A DNA stretch of 64,000 nucleotides from assembly GCA_015227615.1 (NCBI GenBank), contig JAALGZ010000011.1:124001-188000 (forward strand). The letters run 5' to 3'. This DNA comes from Labyrinthula sp. Ha. Its lineage: Eukaryota > Sar > Bigyra > Labyrinthulida > Labyrinthulaceae. Of the stretch, positions 56,401-64,000 are shown in pieces. The translations under genes and the position numbers were made by a program. How positions within the stretch are numbered: the stretch's first letter is position 1; every line of letters starts with the position of its first letter. The notes under the pieces are model-generated. The model saw only the letters and a list, made by a program, of their open reading frames with translations. It was not told the origin of the DNA and searched no databases.

Positions 56401-56801
56401 ACGGAGTAGTGGAACGTAGTCATCGTTTTCTAACTGAACAGATAAAGATACAAAAAGAAGAAGGAAACGAAGATTGGGTAGAACTATTACCCTATATATC
56501 CTATAAATTAAATATAGGTTGCAAAAAAGATTGTGAAAAGTCACCTATGGAATTGTTTCATTCAGGACATCAGGTAAGGATATCTCCAAAGCTGGATCTA
56601 AGAAAAGAAGAAGCAAGGAAAGAATTAGAAGCGGGAGATTGGGTGTATCACAAACCTACAGGTCAAAAGAAATTTGCAGATAAGAGAGGGCCATTTAAAA
56701 TATTAAACAAGCTGGGATCAAACGCTTATACTATTGATTTAAATGGAGAAGAAGTTCAAGTAGCAAGACAGAACTTAGATAAGGCTTATTCAGGTGAATA
56801 A
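53496..56801 (+). CDS. Pol region of the Ty3-type element
   Basis: An 1101-codon open frame to the right of the nested element. It contains the aspartic protease (IIDTGAEVCVIS), reverse transcriptase (ALPMGCCIS, then VIVYADDILIYTSG), RNase H (VYSDASKFGVGG), the integrase zinc-binding HHCC motif (HLGIVRTAELVRKLYYWPGW, then CNICKKSKS) and the integrase core (VSIDIYGSG, HADNEFRAE, APWQNGVVERSHR). A GPY/F-like end (RGPFKILNKLGSNAYTIDL) follows, with no chromodomain. It is part of a mobile element interrupted by insertion. Confidence 0.9.
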   Translation: MYKNADNRWVCNCNVMPACETCFGPHMTKYHDQVFASIMRSQRRLGLRLRGNAPSTEQNIPRNTQGTKENKLVGLTVSTKEQVLRGFQVKISNLLVTGIIDTGAEVCVISLELFRLLPEGWKIRQDEGCKIKGVDSSNLDILGGVPIILEIGNLVFWTRAVIVEHSPAPLIMGMDILGGAVVDNKNNKVVFGSEVIDIFGIQLNEVTSIKNNEKVVYFLSSDSNLTPGLVEKTKKNEKILKTLEEEVNAIYKIKLKDATTKEEEERYKQEKENMLQILGNHELLFSEAFQAGKLKVDKVEFQFKEGKDISTPRVMPLRPLAHSEIEVVNNWIKEALQKNIIEPSASTWRATIFPVKKPDTVDSSGKVKKNWRIVTPFLELNKLLDQGANPLPRDEDIRLAVHQAEYFSTLDLRESFFQIPLKESSRPYTAFAASSGHLYQYTALPMGCCISTSILQGVLTNILKDKYMTSVIVYADDILIYTSGTLQTHLKEVNETLDLLTEANAKVKLSKVKIGAREVKFLGRIVSKKGWKIGQDYLEKIKKLEKPTDKKSLRSFIGVLNWQRRYISHFSNKIKPLTDLLKEDKKVKEDWNKQADEAFENMKLAMIQAPVLQHPNFKHPFIVYSDASKFGVGGVLVQEYDKKPHVISYFSRKFRPEELGKGIPEKEMIGLVESLEDFRIYIFAKDVEVRVDQASLKWLAEVQHPHRFSNYAMRLAPYQINVKVIPGEKNKADFFSRYLLFIRRSVQSNLTKADFYKHYLSNRELDSFVFDRSVYNTEDFTMDKDTLYYRNRVLIPRSNVVSLLKRIHTEDIRTSHLGIVRTAELVRKLYYWPGWQKDVSDFVKGCNICKKSKSFSRPAEKAGRIGETTAPNEVVSIDIYGSGSLRQLRGFNAVLSVVCHHTRFTMFFPIKSKYASEIVNVLEKEWCLRYGYPKEVHADNEFRAEVIEDWMKRYEVEQSFSGIYAPWQNGVVERSHRFLTEQIKIQKEEGNEDWVELLPYISYKLNIGCKKDCEKSPMELFHSGHQVRISPKLDLRKEEARKELEAGDWVYHKPTGQKKFADKRGPFKILNKLGSNAYTIDLNGEEVQVARQNLDKAYSGE

Positions 56802-56806
56802 GCAGT

Positions 56807-56816
56807 GGAAGGGGGA
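56807..56816 (+). other. polypurine tract of the Ty3-type element
   Basis: GGAAGGGGGA directly abuts the 3' LTR, the expected place for the plus-strand primer. Confidence 0.75.
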
Positions 56817-57079
56817 TGTTATGTATTTAGTTGTTTGCGTAGTTAGTTGGTTTCAGATGGTTGTCGTTCCCGAAGAAGTAAGGTAGCCCAGGTACCCAGT
56901 ACTCTGAAGGCTGGTATCCAGAGAGGTATGATAAGGGAAGGTAACAAGGACATAAAAAAGTAAAACAAAAATAAAAAGAGAAAAAGAAAAAGCAAAATAA
57001 AGTTAGTTTGTTTCAACTCGGAATATCGTTGTTAAAAATTAAGATTTTCATAACCGAGTTTAAATCTACCAACACAACA
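56817..57079 (+). repeat. 3' LTR of the Ty3-type element
   Basis: 263 bp matching the 5' LTR at all but about two positions, followed by the GATGT target duplication. Confidence 0.92.
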
Positions 57080-57084
57080 GATGT

Positions 57085-58315
57085 ACACTCAGATATCAAA
57101 TATTATATTCATAAGCAGAAACCAAATAAAAGATATGAAGATTCGTGTAGCGTTTAATAAGAATATATCCGGAATAGCTAGCATAGCTATTAGAACGGCC
57201 GTGCCATGAATCCAATTCTAAAGTGTAAAGATGCAAAGATTTTTTTATTAGTAAGTGCCAAAGCATAATTGAACAAACGAAGAAAGCTTCAAGCAACGTC
57301 TTCAGGGTTATGAAGTTTATCAAGAAACGTCTTGCAATTTTGCCCTGATGACCATTATCTTGTTTTATTTATAGGGAGAATCCAAGTCTAGGAACATTTA
57401 TCTAATACGTGTGTTGTTAACAAGTACTCTAATATCTATTTTTCAAAATTGTATCATTCTTTTTAATAAGTTTGGTTTCCAAGAAAAGGCAACTGGGGTA
57501 CTTGCATCCAGCAGCCGCTGCTAGAGCCAAATTTATTGTAAGTAGTACCAACTATTCTACAAGCTTTGTATGCAGTTAGATTACTCTATTTTATTAGATA
57601 ATCGAAACGAAATAATTAGCTAAGTTGTATTCCCATTTAGTACAATATTAATAAACCATGTATACCTATGTTTTAGGTGAAGTGTTCTATTTCTACGCTA
57701 CAAACTTTGTTACAAATTAACTGATTTATATTTTAGACTTGTAGTAGTTGTATTTTTGGTTTCAGCTTTGGTTCCTTGCTGGTTTTTGAAATATTTCGAT
57801 ATGTTATGGTTGTTCTTGTTTTTTGTGATTGTTTCTCGTTTTAGCCTTCTGTTTGGTTGTATGAGTGAAGTGAAAATGTGGAAAATTCTGCTGGAGGTTG
57901 ATATAAATGGGAACCTGTGTTATATTACGAGCCTGTGAGAAAGATATGTCAGTAATAATTGGTTGTTGGCTTTTCCTGAAGTGTTTTCTGAAAGATATGA
58001 GTGGGATGAAGCGATTTGTGAGATAATTTATTGTCTTTTTAACTTTTTATTTGGTGATATTTTCGTCCGTGATGTTATTTGAGGGTTTGTACTTTACTGA
58101 TGTTTTTATACTATGAATCTACATTAGGTGATATTGGTTGATATGGATTTGGAATGGAATATCGTTAATTACAGTTGAGGCATAACAGTGCTAGTAAGAA
58201 TTCTGGTGTAAGTAGTATATATTTGCTTTAGAAATGATATATCTCGGTATTGGAAATACGTTGAAATCTAAGATATCATATTATGTTTTGGAATAGTTGC
58301 AAAAAAAAGAAGCCG
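57085..58315. other. non-coding remainder of copy A
   Basis: Right flank of the Ty3 insertion. To about 57735 it matches copy B (63082-63732) with about 5% differences and one 135-bp identical tract. From there to 58315 the T/G-rich sequence has no counterpart in copy B. A 60-codon plus frame at 57756 has no support. Confidence 0.55.
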
Positions 58316-58877
58316 TTAAGCGTTAATTGTTAAGGAAAAAAGAAGAAGTTCTATATTTTTAAAAGGTACCTGAAAGCTTTCTATAGTGTTGATTTTTGGC
58401 CACGTGTATAAGCGTCTACTTTTTTTGTTCAAGTATACACGAAGAGCATTATAGACTGGAGAAACCTTTGAAAACGTTTTTTTTAGTCGGAAATTGCTTC
58501 TTGATTTTTTGTCTGGTATAAAGTATGTATCATTACCTAGGGTATTCTTATCAAGATTTGCTAAATTTCTTGCCAGGGAACACTTGCCAAGAGTAAGAAA
58601 CTTGTCCTCGTTTTGGTTTCCTCTTTGAAAGAGCCAGTTTAACCAAGATGCAGAATCCTTCGTAGGTTTGGAAGTTGATTTTCGCCCCAGTTTATCCGGT
58701 GTTTTTGTTCCAAGAGTAAGTTTTCTATTCCTCAAAATAGTTCTAAACTGAATATAACACCATCTGGCCTCTGCTGTATTTTTTACCTCTTCATATGCTT
58801 CGTTCATTACAGCAATAAGTAAATTTAGAAGCAAAATTACTAGTGAAAAGGCTAACATAATTCCAAAAATATAGGAG
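58316..58877 (-). pseudogene. TRP-type cation channel, 3' part only, cut by the duplication junction
   Basis: Read on the minus strand, the frame is open from the junction and begins SYIFGIMLAFSLVILLLN, continuing LLIAVMNEAYEEVK and AEARWCYIQFRTIL. This is the end of the pore-lining S6 helix and the post-S6 helix of TRP/polycystin-like channels (compare the family pattern LLNxLIAxMN). A basic, disordered tail of about 145 residues follows. Everything before S6 (S1-S5, pore) is missing because copy B of the duplication starts here. The start Met at 58858 is only an internal residue. With no promoter of its own and one partial helix it cannot form a channel. The second copy enters from the right edge of the window. 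Confidence 0.78.
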
Positions 58878-58878
58878 A

Positions 58879-60198
58879 CACTTGGGAAAATGAAGCATAT
58901 AGTGTCACCAAGACAAAAAAACTCTTATACTACACAGCAAAATGAAACTCAGTTAGAATTTGCAAACTTGACTAATGAAGAATCTTCAGATGACGAAGAT
59001 TTTCTAGTTGAAACGAAGGAAAAAAGAGTCTTACCAAAACTAAAGAATAGTTAAATATCATCAGAGAAAGATACTGATCAATTCTTGAGTAATTTTATTA
59101 CCAACGAAGTGTGGAAGCAAGATGCCGAATTTGACTTTTTGGAGTTCGATGAGCTAAATCTTAAAGAACAAACTGAGGATCCAGAAACCAGAGCAAATAA
59201 GATAAAACAAAAAGTACTTTTATTTTTACTCTTATTCTTAGCTTATGGAGGACATTGAATTTGAAGAGAAAGCAGATAGTTTTGAGCATAAATACAATTT
59301 TCGATACGAAGAAGAAGAAGCAGATATTTTGATCAGTCATCCAAGAAACCCTGCTCAATCTGTAAGAAAAGAGAAGAAGAAAACGGCAAGGAAACGACAG
59401 CGCGAAGCTAAGAAACAAAGACAAGAAGAGCAAAGGAAACAACAGTTGGAGGAATTGAAGAGGTTAAAAAATTTAAAAAAGAAAGAATTGGAGAAAAGAG
59501 CAGAACAGACATTTTCATCTGGTGGAATGAAGGGAGATAATTTTAGGGAGAAACTTGCTTCATCTCTGGATGAGGAATTTATTGAAGAAGAACACGAGAG
59601 ATTAATGCAGGAAATGTATGGTGATGAATACTACGGTGAAGAGGAAAGGGAAGAAGATCCAGAACTTCTTAAGAAGCTTGTTGAAGATGAAATATCTCAT
59701 GAAAAAGAGGTCAAACCAATGAACATAAGAGAGAATATTATGAGCTCAGGCAATACTACCGAGAAAAAAGATATTATACTTCGCGAGAAAGACACATTAG
59801 CAGCTGAAAACCTTGGTAAGCAAACAAACTTTAAATATAGAAGTGTGGAGAAAAACTCTTTTGGATTAACTGCTGCTGAGATCCTGAGTGCAGATAGGAA
59901 AACTTTGAACCAATTTGTCTCTGTTAAAAAACTTGCGTCATATCTGGATCAAGAATGGAGAGCCTCATCTAAACAAAGAAAAACGTTCAGAACAAATTTG
60001 AAAAAGCTTCACATGACACAAGCAGAGCAAGTTCAGGAGAAGAAACAAAGAACGTTTGAACGCGTTAAAAAGGCAAAGCTACTTAAGGGTACTTTTAGTG
60101 AAGAAAACCCAAAAGCTGGTCAACATTCTATAGAAGATTCTGCAAAGAGGAATAAAAGAAAGCGGAAGAGAAAAACCGTAGCACATAATACTTCCTAG
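58879..60198 (+). pseudogene. KRI1: KRI1 copy B, 5'-truncated
   Basis: Homologous to KRI1 from 43041 (inside exon 3) to the stop. Exons 1-2 and the first third of exon 3 are absent. The remaining exon-3 part has an in-frame TAA at 59052-59054. The third intron (59214-59241, 28 nt) is kept, and exon 4 is fully open: from ATG 59245 it would encode 317 aa with the FGLTAAEIL C-terminal block. About 25 bases of 954 differ from KRI1 in exon 4, over half of them changing an amino acid (about 13 residues), which suggests relaxed constraint. The promoter is lost; the nearest upstream sequence is the TRP fragment. Most likely a pseudogene, though an N-truncated product cannot be excluded. Confidence 0.85.
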
Positions 60199-60817
60199 TG
60201 TATTAAACTAACAATAATTTTATGTGTTCATGAAGCTTTGTTTGAACTGTGGAAAATTAATACTTGGTAAGTGCATATTTTTAAATTTTTCTTATATATT
60301 GAAGTCTAATATTCTGTATCGATTTAAGTAGTGAACTTTCTTTTGTTCTTATCGTTATGTTTGTTTATTTGGCTTTTATTCATGCTCTTGTTTCTTTTAT
60401 TAGTGATCAATTATTAAAACACATAAACTTTGAAAAAATAAAAAAAAAATAAAAGTTGAAACTAAATGCTTAATGATTAAAAACTGTTTTTCAACCATGC
60501 AGTGCTTATTTTTTACTTTTGGTACTTCTCTCTATAAACTCAGGTTACATGTACTTTTATATTCGCTAATTGAATGAGATTTAATCAAAAACAATAGACA
60601 AAACATAGTTTCAGTTTCTATGAACTTAGAAATAATATCTTCTTTATATATTTAGAATATCATTCTATTCTGGTAGAAAACTGAGTATAAAAAACATTTT
60701 TTCTATTGTTTATGAGATTTATCGAAGATTCTTTATTATTTTACTAAACTTCCTGGATAATGAAAATAATGTAATTGTTCAATACCTTAAAATTCAAACT
60801 CTTGATAAACTTATTTT
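60199..60817. other. intergenic spacer (copy B)
   Basis: Counterpart of 44361-44979; convergent 3' ends, no gene seen. Confidence 0.6.
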
Positions 60818-61474
60818 TTAAACTACTTCTTCAGCCAATTCAGCTTCAATGACATCCTCATGCCTCTGGTCAATTTCATCTAAGGGCACAAACTCAGCGA
60901 CGGGATACGGAATTTCCACGGGTTGTTCAGGAACTTGATTGATTCTAGGTTCATAGTTGTTAAAATAATTTTTCAAGGCAGTTCTTAATTTTTTTTTCCA
61001 TTCATCTTGTTGTTTAGTACTCCTAAATAAAAGACGGGGAAGTAGTATAAAAGAAATAATTAAACCAATCATATAAACTATAATACCCCCAGTAAGCAAT
61101 AAAGAAATAAGCAGTAAGACAAAAATAGCGATCCCCCAGTAGAAAATATATTTCAAGTACAGGAATAGTGTTCTGGGAAATCTATTTGTAGATATAATAA
61201 CCTTCGTCTTTCGATTATTATATCTTTTGAAACGGAACAATTGTATCCATGTTTTATCTTTTATTTCTATTTCTAATAGAATCTGTTTCCTAATCTCGTC
61301 GATCTGAACTACTCTTGGATATTCCCCTGTTGGAACACCTAAACTGCCAAGGCGGCGAATTTGATGATCAACCTTTGCAGCTTCCCAGACATTATCTAAC
61401 TTGTTGGTTACTTTTGTAGTTAATTTATAACGAAATATTGTTGATATTACCTGATTCATCTTTTGTGTTTGCAC
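60818..61474 (-). CDS. two-helix membrane protein, 218 aa, copy B (family unknown)
   Basis: Same length and layout as the protein at 44980-45636: soluble first half, two membrane helices (about 107-127 and 130-148, here YWGIAIFVLLLISLLLTGG and IIVYMIGLIISFILL), and the same acidic tail. Outside residues 112-162 only about three residues differ from copy A (positions 7, 13 and 28). Inside that stretch about 17 differ, mostly hydrophobic-for-hydrophobic, keeping the membrane character. The frame is intact although the underlying DNA differs strongly there, which argues that the protein is maintained. Family and function are unknown. Confidence 0.72.
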   Translation of the reverse strand: MQTQKMNQVISTIFRYKLTTKVTNKLDNVWEAAKVDHQIRRLGSLGVPTGEYPRVVQIDEIRKQILLEIEIKDKTWIQLFRFKRYNNRKTKVIISTNRFPRTLFLYLKYIFYWGIAIFVLLLISLLLTGGIIVYMIGLIISFILLPRLLFRSTKQQDEWKKKLRTALKNYFNNYEPRINQVPEQPVEIPYPVAEFVPLDEIDQRHEDVIEAELAEEVV

Positions 61475-63729
61475 AGTTTTTCTTTTTTTTTCTAAACAGC
61501 CCGGTTTTTATATTCGACCTAAAAAATTTCTATTTAAATATTTTGAAAAAATTATATTGGATTATTTTATACAGTTTGAAAAGAATAAATTGAAATAATT
61601 ATATTAGAATAAAAAAGAATTATTTGTTTTAGAAAATTAATAATATCTTAATAGTCTAATAGAATAACACATAATTAAATAAAGTATTATTAGTTTTCTT
61701 AAAGAGAAGACAAGAAATGTATTGAACAACAAATAGAATCAAGTAAAAAATGAGCAAGGAGAAGAGCTTTCTTTGTACACCGTGTAAAAGACAAAAGGAA
61801 ACGCACTTATCGGCACCTGTCTCCAATATAAAACTAATTATCAAAGCTTCGGTAATTCCAAATATCTTTGTGCACTAGTATGAATACTATACAATTTTGC
61901 ATTATTAGTTTATCTTAATATTTACAAAATCCAAGCTCTGAAAGTCAGGAAGACATAGAGTTGAAATATCCTTCAGATAGAAGCCCACTTGTGCCTTGAA
62001 TTTTAGTTGGTATCTTGCAAAGGTAAATTTTCATATATCTGAACTATATTTCACCCGCATCTGTATTTGAAAGCAACAGGTTGTACTTTGTTTTTGTGGA
62101 ATCGATACTAAAGTTGAAATAGTACCCAATCAGTCCTCACAGCTTTCATAGTAGCGTATGTAACATAGAGTAGAAGCTACTCAATTACTGTTGCTGTTTT
62201 AGACATGGATCTATATGCAAAGGTTTAGAGAGGATCTTAGACTCAAAACCCAAGATTGATATATACCACTTTGTCATTCCGATAAGATCAAAACTAGAAA
62301 CAATAAAACCCTATATTTAGCATATAGTAGAAAGAAAATTTTTATGTCTTTAATTGGGTTGCTTCATGTTATTGAGTTTTTCTTTGACCACATTGCTTCA
62401 TTTTTTCAACATATGCTCCTTCGAGATTATGAACTATTGAACAAATTATGTTAAGTCTCAGTTCAAAAACTATTTAACAAGTAAAGCACCTAGTCAATGG
62501 ATTTTAGTTGCATCATTATGGATGCTACACCAATGTTGTTGCCACTTCACAGAATAGTTAGAAAAAATCTAATGAAGCTTTAGCTATCATACATATGCTA
62601 AGGCATAAATGTTAGTCGGTAAAATAAATGTTAAATGAAATAAGGTTAAATGTATTGTTGTTTGCAGTTCTTGATTGATTATCCATTAAAATATTTAATA
62701 ATGGTTAAATAACTAGTAGTAAATTATTGAATAGCTTAACCTGATATTAAAAACAGAATTACATCTAGAAAGACACAGATAATAAAGTGAATATTTACCT
62801 AACTCAATAATTCTTTAGTCACACTAAGGCTTTTTGGATAGACTTCAACTTTACATGAGAAATTTATGAACTATATATTCATGTATTAATATTATTTTTC
62901 CACATGTGTCCATTAATATGATTGGTATGCTAGCAATAAAGATGTTACTTTGATCAAAGGATTTGAAAACTTATTTTGCTTTGGATATATTTTGTTTATT
63001 AATAGAGTTTACAGTGGAAAAACTAGGAGTAATAGAACATCAAATAATGAAATGGTCAACCCTATCCTGTGGTGATGATGTAACCTCAGATAGCAAATAT
63101 TATATTCATAAGTAGAAACCAAATAAAAGATATGAAGATTCGCGTAGCGTTTATTAAGAATATATCTGGAATAGCTAGTATATCTATTAGAACGGCCGTA
63201 CCATGAATCCAAATCTACAATGCAACGATGCAAAGATTTTTTTATTAGTAAGTGCCAAAGCATAATTGAACAAACGAAGAAAGCTTCAAGCAACGTCTTC
63301 AGGGTTATGAAGTTTATCAAGAAACGTCTTGCAATTTTGCCCTGATGACCATAATCTTGTTATATCTATAGGAAGAATCCAAGTCTAGAAACATTTATCT
63401 AATACGTGTGTTGTTGACAAACACTCTAATATCTATTTTTCAAAATTGTATCATTCTTTTTAATAAGTTTGGTTTCCAAGAAAAGGTAACTGGGGTACTC
63501 GCATCCAGAAGCCACTGCTAGAGGCAAACTTATTATAAGTAGTACTAACTATTCTGCAAGCTTTGGATGCAGTTAGATTACTCGATCTTATTAGATAATC
63601 GAAACGAAATAATTAGGTAAATTGTATTCCTAGTTAGTACAATATTAATAAACCATGAATACCTGTGTTTCAGGTGAAATATTCTATTTCTAAGCTACAA
63701 ACTATGTTATAAATTAATTGATTTATATT
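61475..63729. other. non-coding part of copy B with the empty Ty3 site
   Basis: Matches 45637-47239 and 57085-57735 of copy A. The single GATGT at 63077-63081 is the unoccupied counterpart of the Ty3 target. No gene supported; the 103-codon minus frame at 63009-63320 differs at many amino acids from its copy-A counterpart and looks like chance. Confidence 0.6.
61657..62097. repeat. 441-bp block identical to copy A (45820-46260)
   Basis: See the copy-A entry; no difference found by eye. Confidence 0.8.
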
Positions 63730-64000
63730 TTAAACTGGAGACACCTTTGAAGATGTACTTTTTAGTCGGAAATTGCTTCTTGATTTTTTGTCTGGTATAA
63801 AGTATGTATCATTACCTAAAGTATTCTTATCAAGATTTGCTAAATCTCTTGCCAGGGAAAACTTGCCAAGAGTAAGAAACTTGTCCTCGTTTTGGTTTCC
63901 TCTTTGAAAAAGCCAGTTTAACCAAGATGGAGAATCCTTCGTAGGTTTGGAAGTAGATTTTCGCCCCAGTTTATCCTGTGTTTTTGTTCCAAGAGTAAGT
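63730..64000 (-). CDS. TRP-type channel gene copy B, C-terminal part (enters from right edge)
   Basis: The minus frame from the right edge matches the tail of the copy-A TRP fragment (for example DKLGRKSTSKPTKDS, WLNWLFQRGNQNEDKFLTLG, NTLGNDTYFIPDKKSRSNF). It ends SKVSPV with a TAA at 63732-63730. Copy A continues about 45 residues further, because copy B lacks 718 bp starting exactly there; the deletion joint creates the stop. The S6 helix and pore should lie beyond 64000. If complete, this would be the functional gene of the pair. Confidence 0.65.
   Translation of the reverse strand, partial: LTLGTKTQDKLGRKSTSKPTKDSPSWLNWLFQRGNQNEDKFLTLGKFSLARDLANLDKNTLGNDTYFIPDKKSRSNFRLKSTSSKVSPV

Larger units (their letters stand above)
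47245..57079 (+). mobile_element. Ty3/gypsy-type LTR retrotransposon, interrupted by a Ty1/copia element
   Basis: Two 263-bp LTRs (TGTT...AACA) flank the element, and the 5-bp target duplication GATGT is present at 47240-47244 and 57080-57084. Without the nested element it would be about 4.7 kb. Domain order protease, reverse transcriptase, RNase H, integrase identifies the Ty3/gypsy group. No chromodomain is seen after the integrase. A purine tract (GGAAGGGGGA, 56807-56816) abuts the 3' LTR. No standard TGG-type primer site follows the 5' LTR. The LTRs differ at about two positions, so insertion is recent. The copy is broken by one large insertion (the copia element) and otherwise looks well preserved. 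Copy B of the duplication shows the empty site. Confidence 0.93.
43041..58877 (+). repeat. tandem segmental duplication, copy A
   Basis: The segment from KRI1 exon 3 to the TRP fragment is repeated, same orientation, from 58879 to the window end. Removing the nested LTR elements (9.8 kb with one target-site copy) leaves a unit of about 6.0 kb. Divergence by eye is patchy: about 2.6% in KRI1 exon 4, zero across 441 bp, about 5% near 57085-57740. Copy A also holds 718 bp (about 57734-58451) missing from copy B. The junction with copy B (AGGAG on both sides) suggests short homology at the breakpoint. Confidence 0.92.
58879..64000 (+). repeat. tandem segmental duplication, copy B (continues past the window)
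   Basis: Same orientation as copy A and directly abutting it. Position 64000 corresponds to about 58721 of copy A, so some 157 bp of the unit should remain beyond the edge. It lacks both LTR elements and the 718-bp segment. If the duplication is simple, the TRP gene beyond the edge should be complete. Confidence 0.92.

Noticed and set aside
63009-63320. 103-codon minus frame in copy B with a shorter counterpart in copy A
   Set aside because: Amino-acid changes between copies are frequent and unconservative, and the frame has no recognisable domain; probably chance.
1-64000. CRISPR arrays, bacterial operons, rRNA genes, plastid or mitochondrial inserts
   Set aside because: No regularly spaced repeats, Shine-Dalgarno-linked gene strings, rRNA cores or organelle genes were seen.

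Overview
The window is AT-rich nuclear DNA from a eukaryotic microbe. Eight GT-AG introns can be placed; all are 28-31 nt long and sit near the 5' ends of their genes. The host proteins are clearly eukaryotic: APC8/CDC23, proteasome subunit alpha-3 type, a dynamin-related GTPase, a GCN2-type kinase, KRI1 and a TRP-type channel. A G2-like GARP factor lies tail to tail with an R2R3-type Myb, which hints at an algal lineage (red alga or red-plastid-bearing relative). That placement is inference and no species is claimed.

Layout. Positions 1-4588 form a compact island: a possible last exon of a membrane protein, an unrecognised 315-aa protein, APC8 (minus) and a proteasome alpha subunit (plus); the last two diverge from an 84-bp promoter with CCAAT boxes. 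A 3.4-kb gene-free stretch follows, then the GARP and Myb genes facing each other with 16 bp between stop codons. After 7 kb without a supportable gene comes a dynamin gene (four tiny introns) facing a lysine-rich 571-aa protein. Next, each flanked by 4-5.6 kb deserts, are an AzgA-like purine permease (minus) and a compact GCN2-like kinase (plus). A double-TM2 protein (minus) and KRI1 (plus) diverge at 42.6 kb.

The right third (43.0-64.0 kb) is a tandem segmental duplication of about 6 kb. Its breakpoints lie inside KRI1 exon 3 and inside the last membrane helix of a TRP-type channel gene. Copy A keeps whole KRI1 but ends in a decapitated TRP gene. Copy B starts with a decapitated KRI1 and runs off the window inside a TRP gene. 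Both copies carry a gene for a 218-aa two-helix membrane protein. Its two copies are nearly identical at both ends but very different exactly across the membrane segment. A 441-bp non-coding block is perfectly identical between copies.

Copy A was later hit by a Ty3/gypsy-type LTR element (263-bp LTRs, duplicated site GATGT; copy B keeps the empty site). That element was in turn hit, in antisense orientation, by a Ty1/copia-type element (446-bp LTRs identical by eye, duplicated site GATGG). The order is therefore duplication, then Ty3, then Ty1. All comparisons were made by eye; no alignment, homology search or structure prediction was run.
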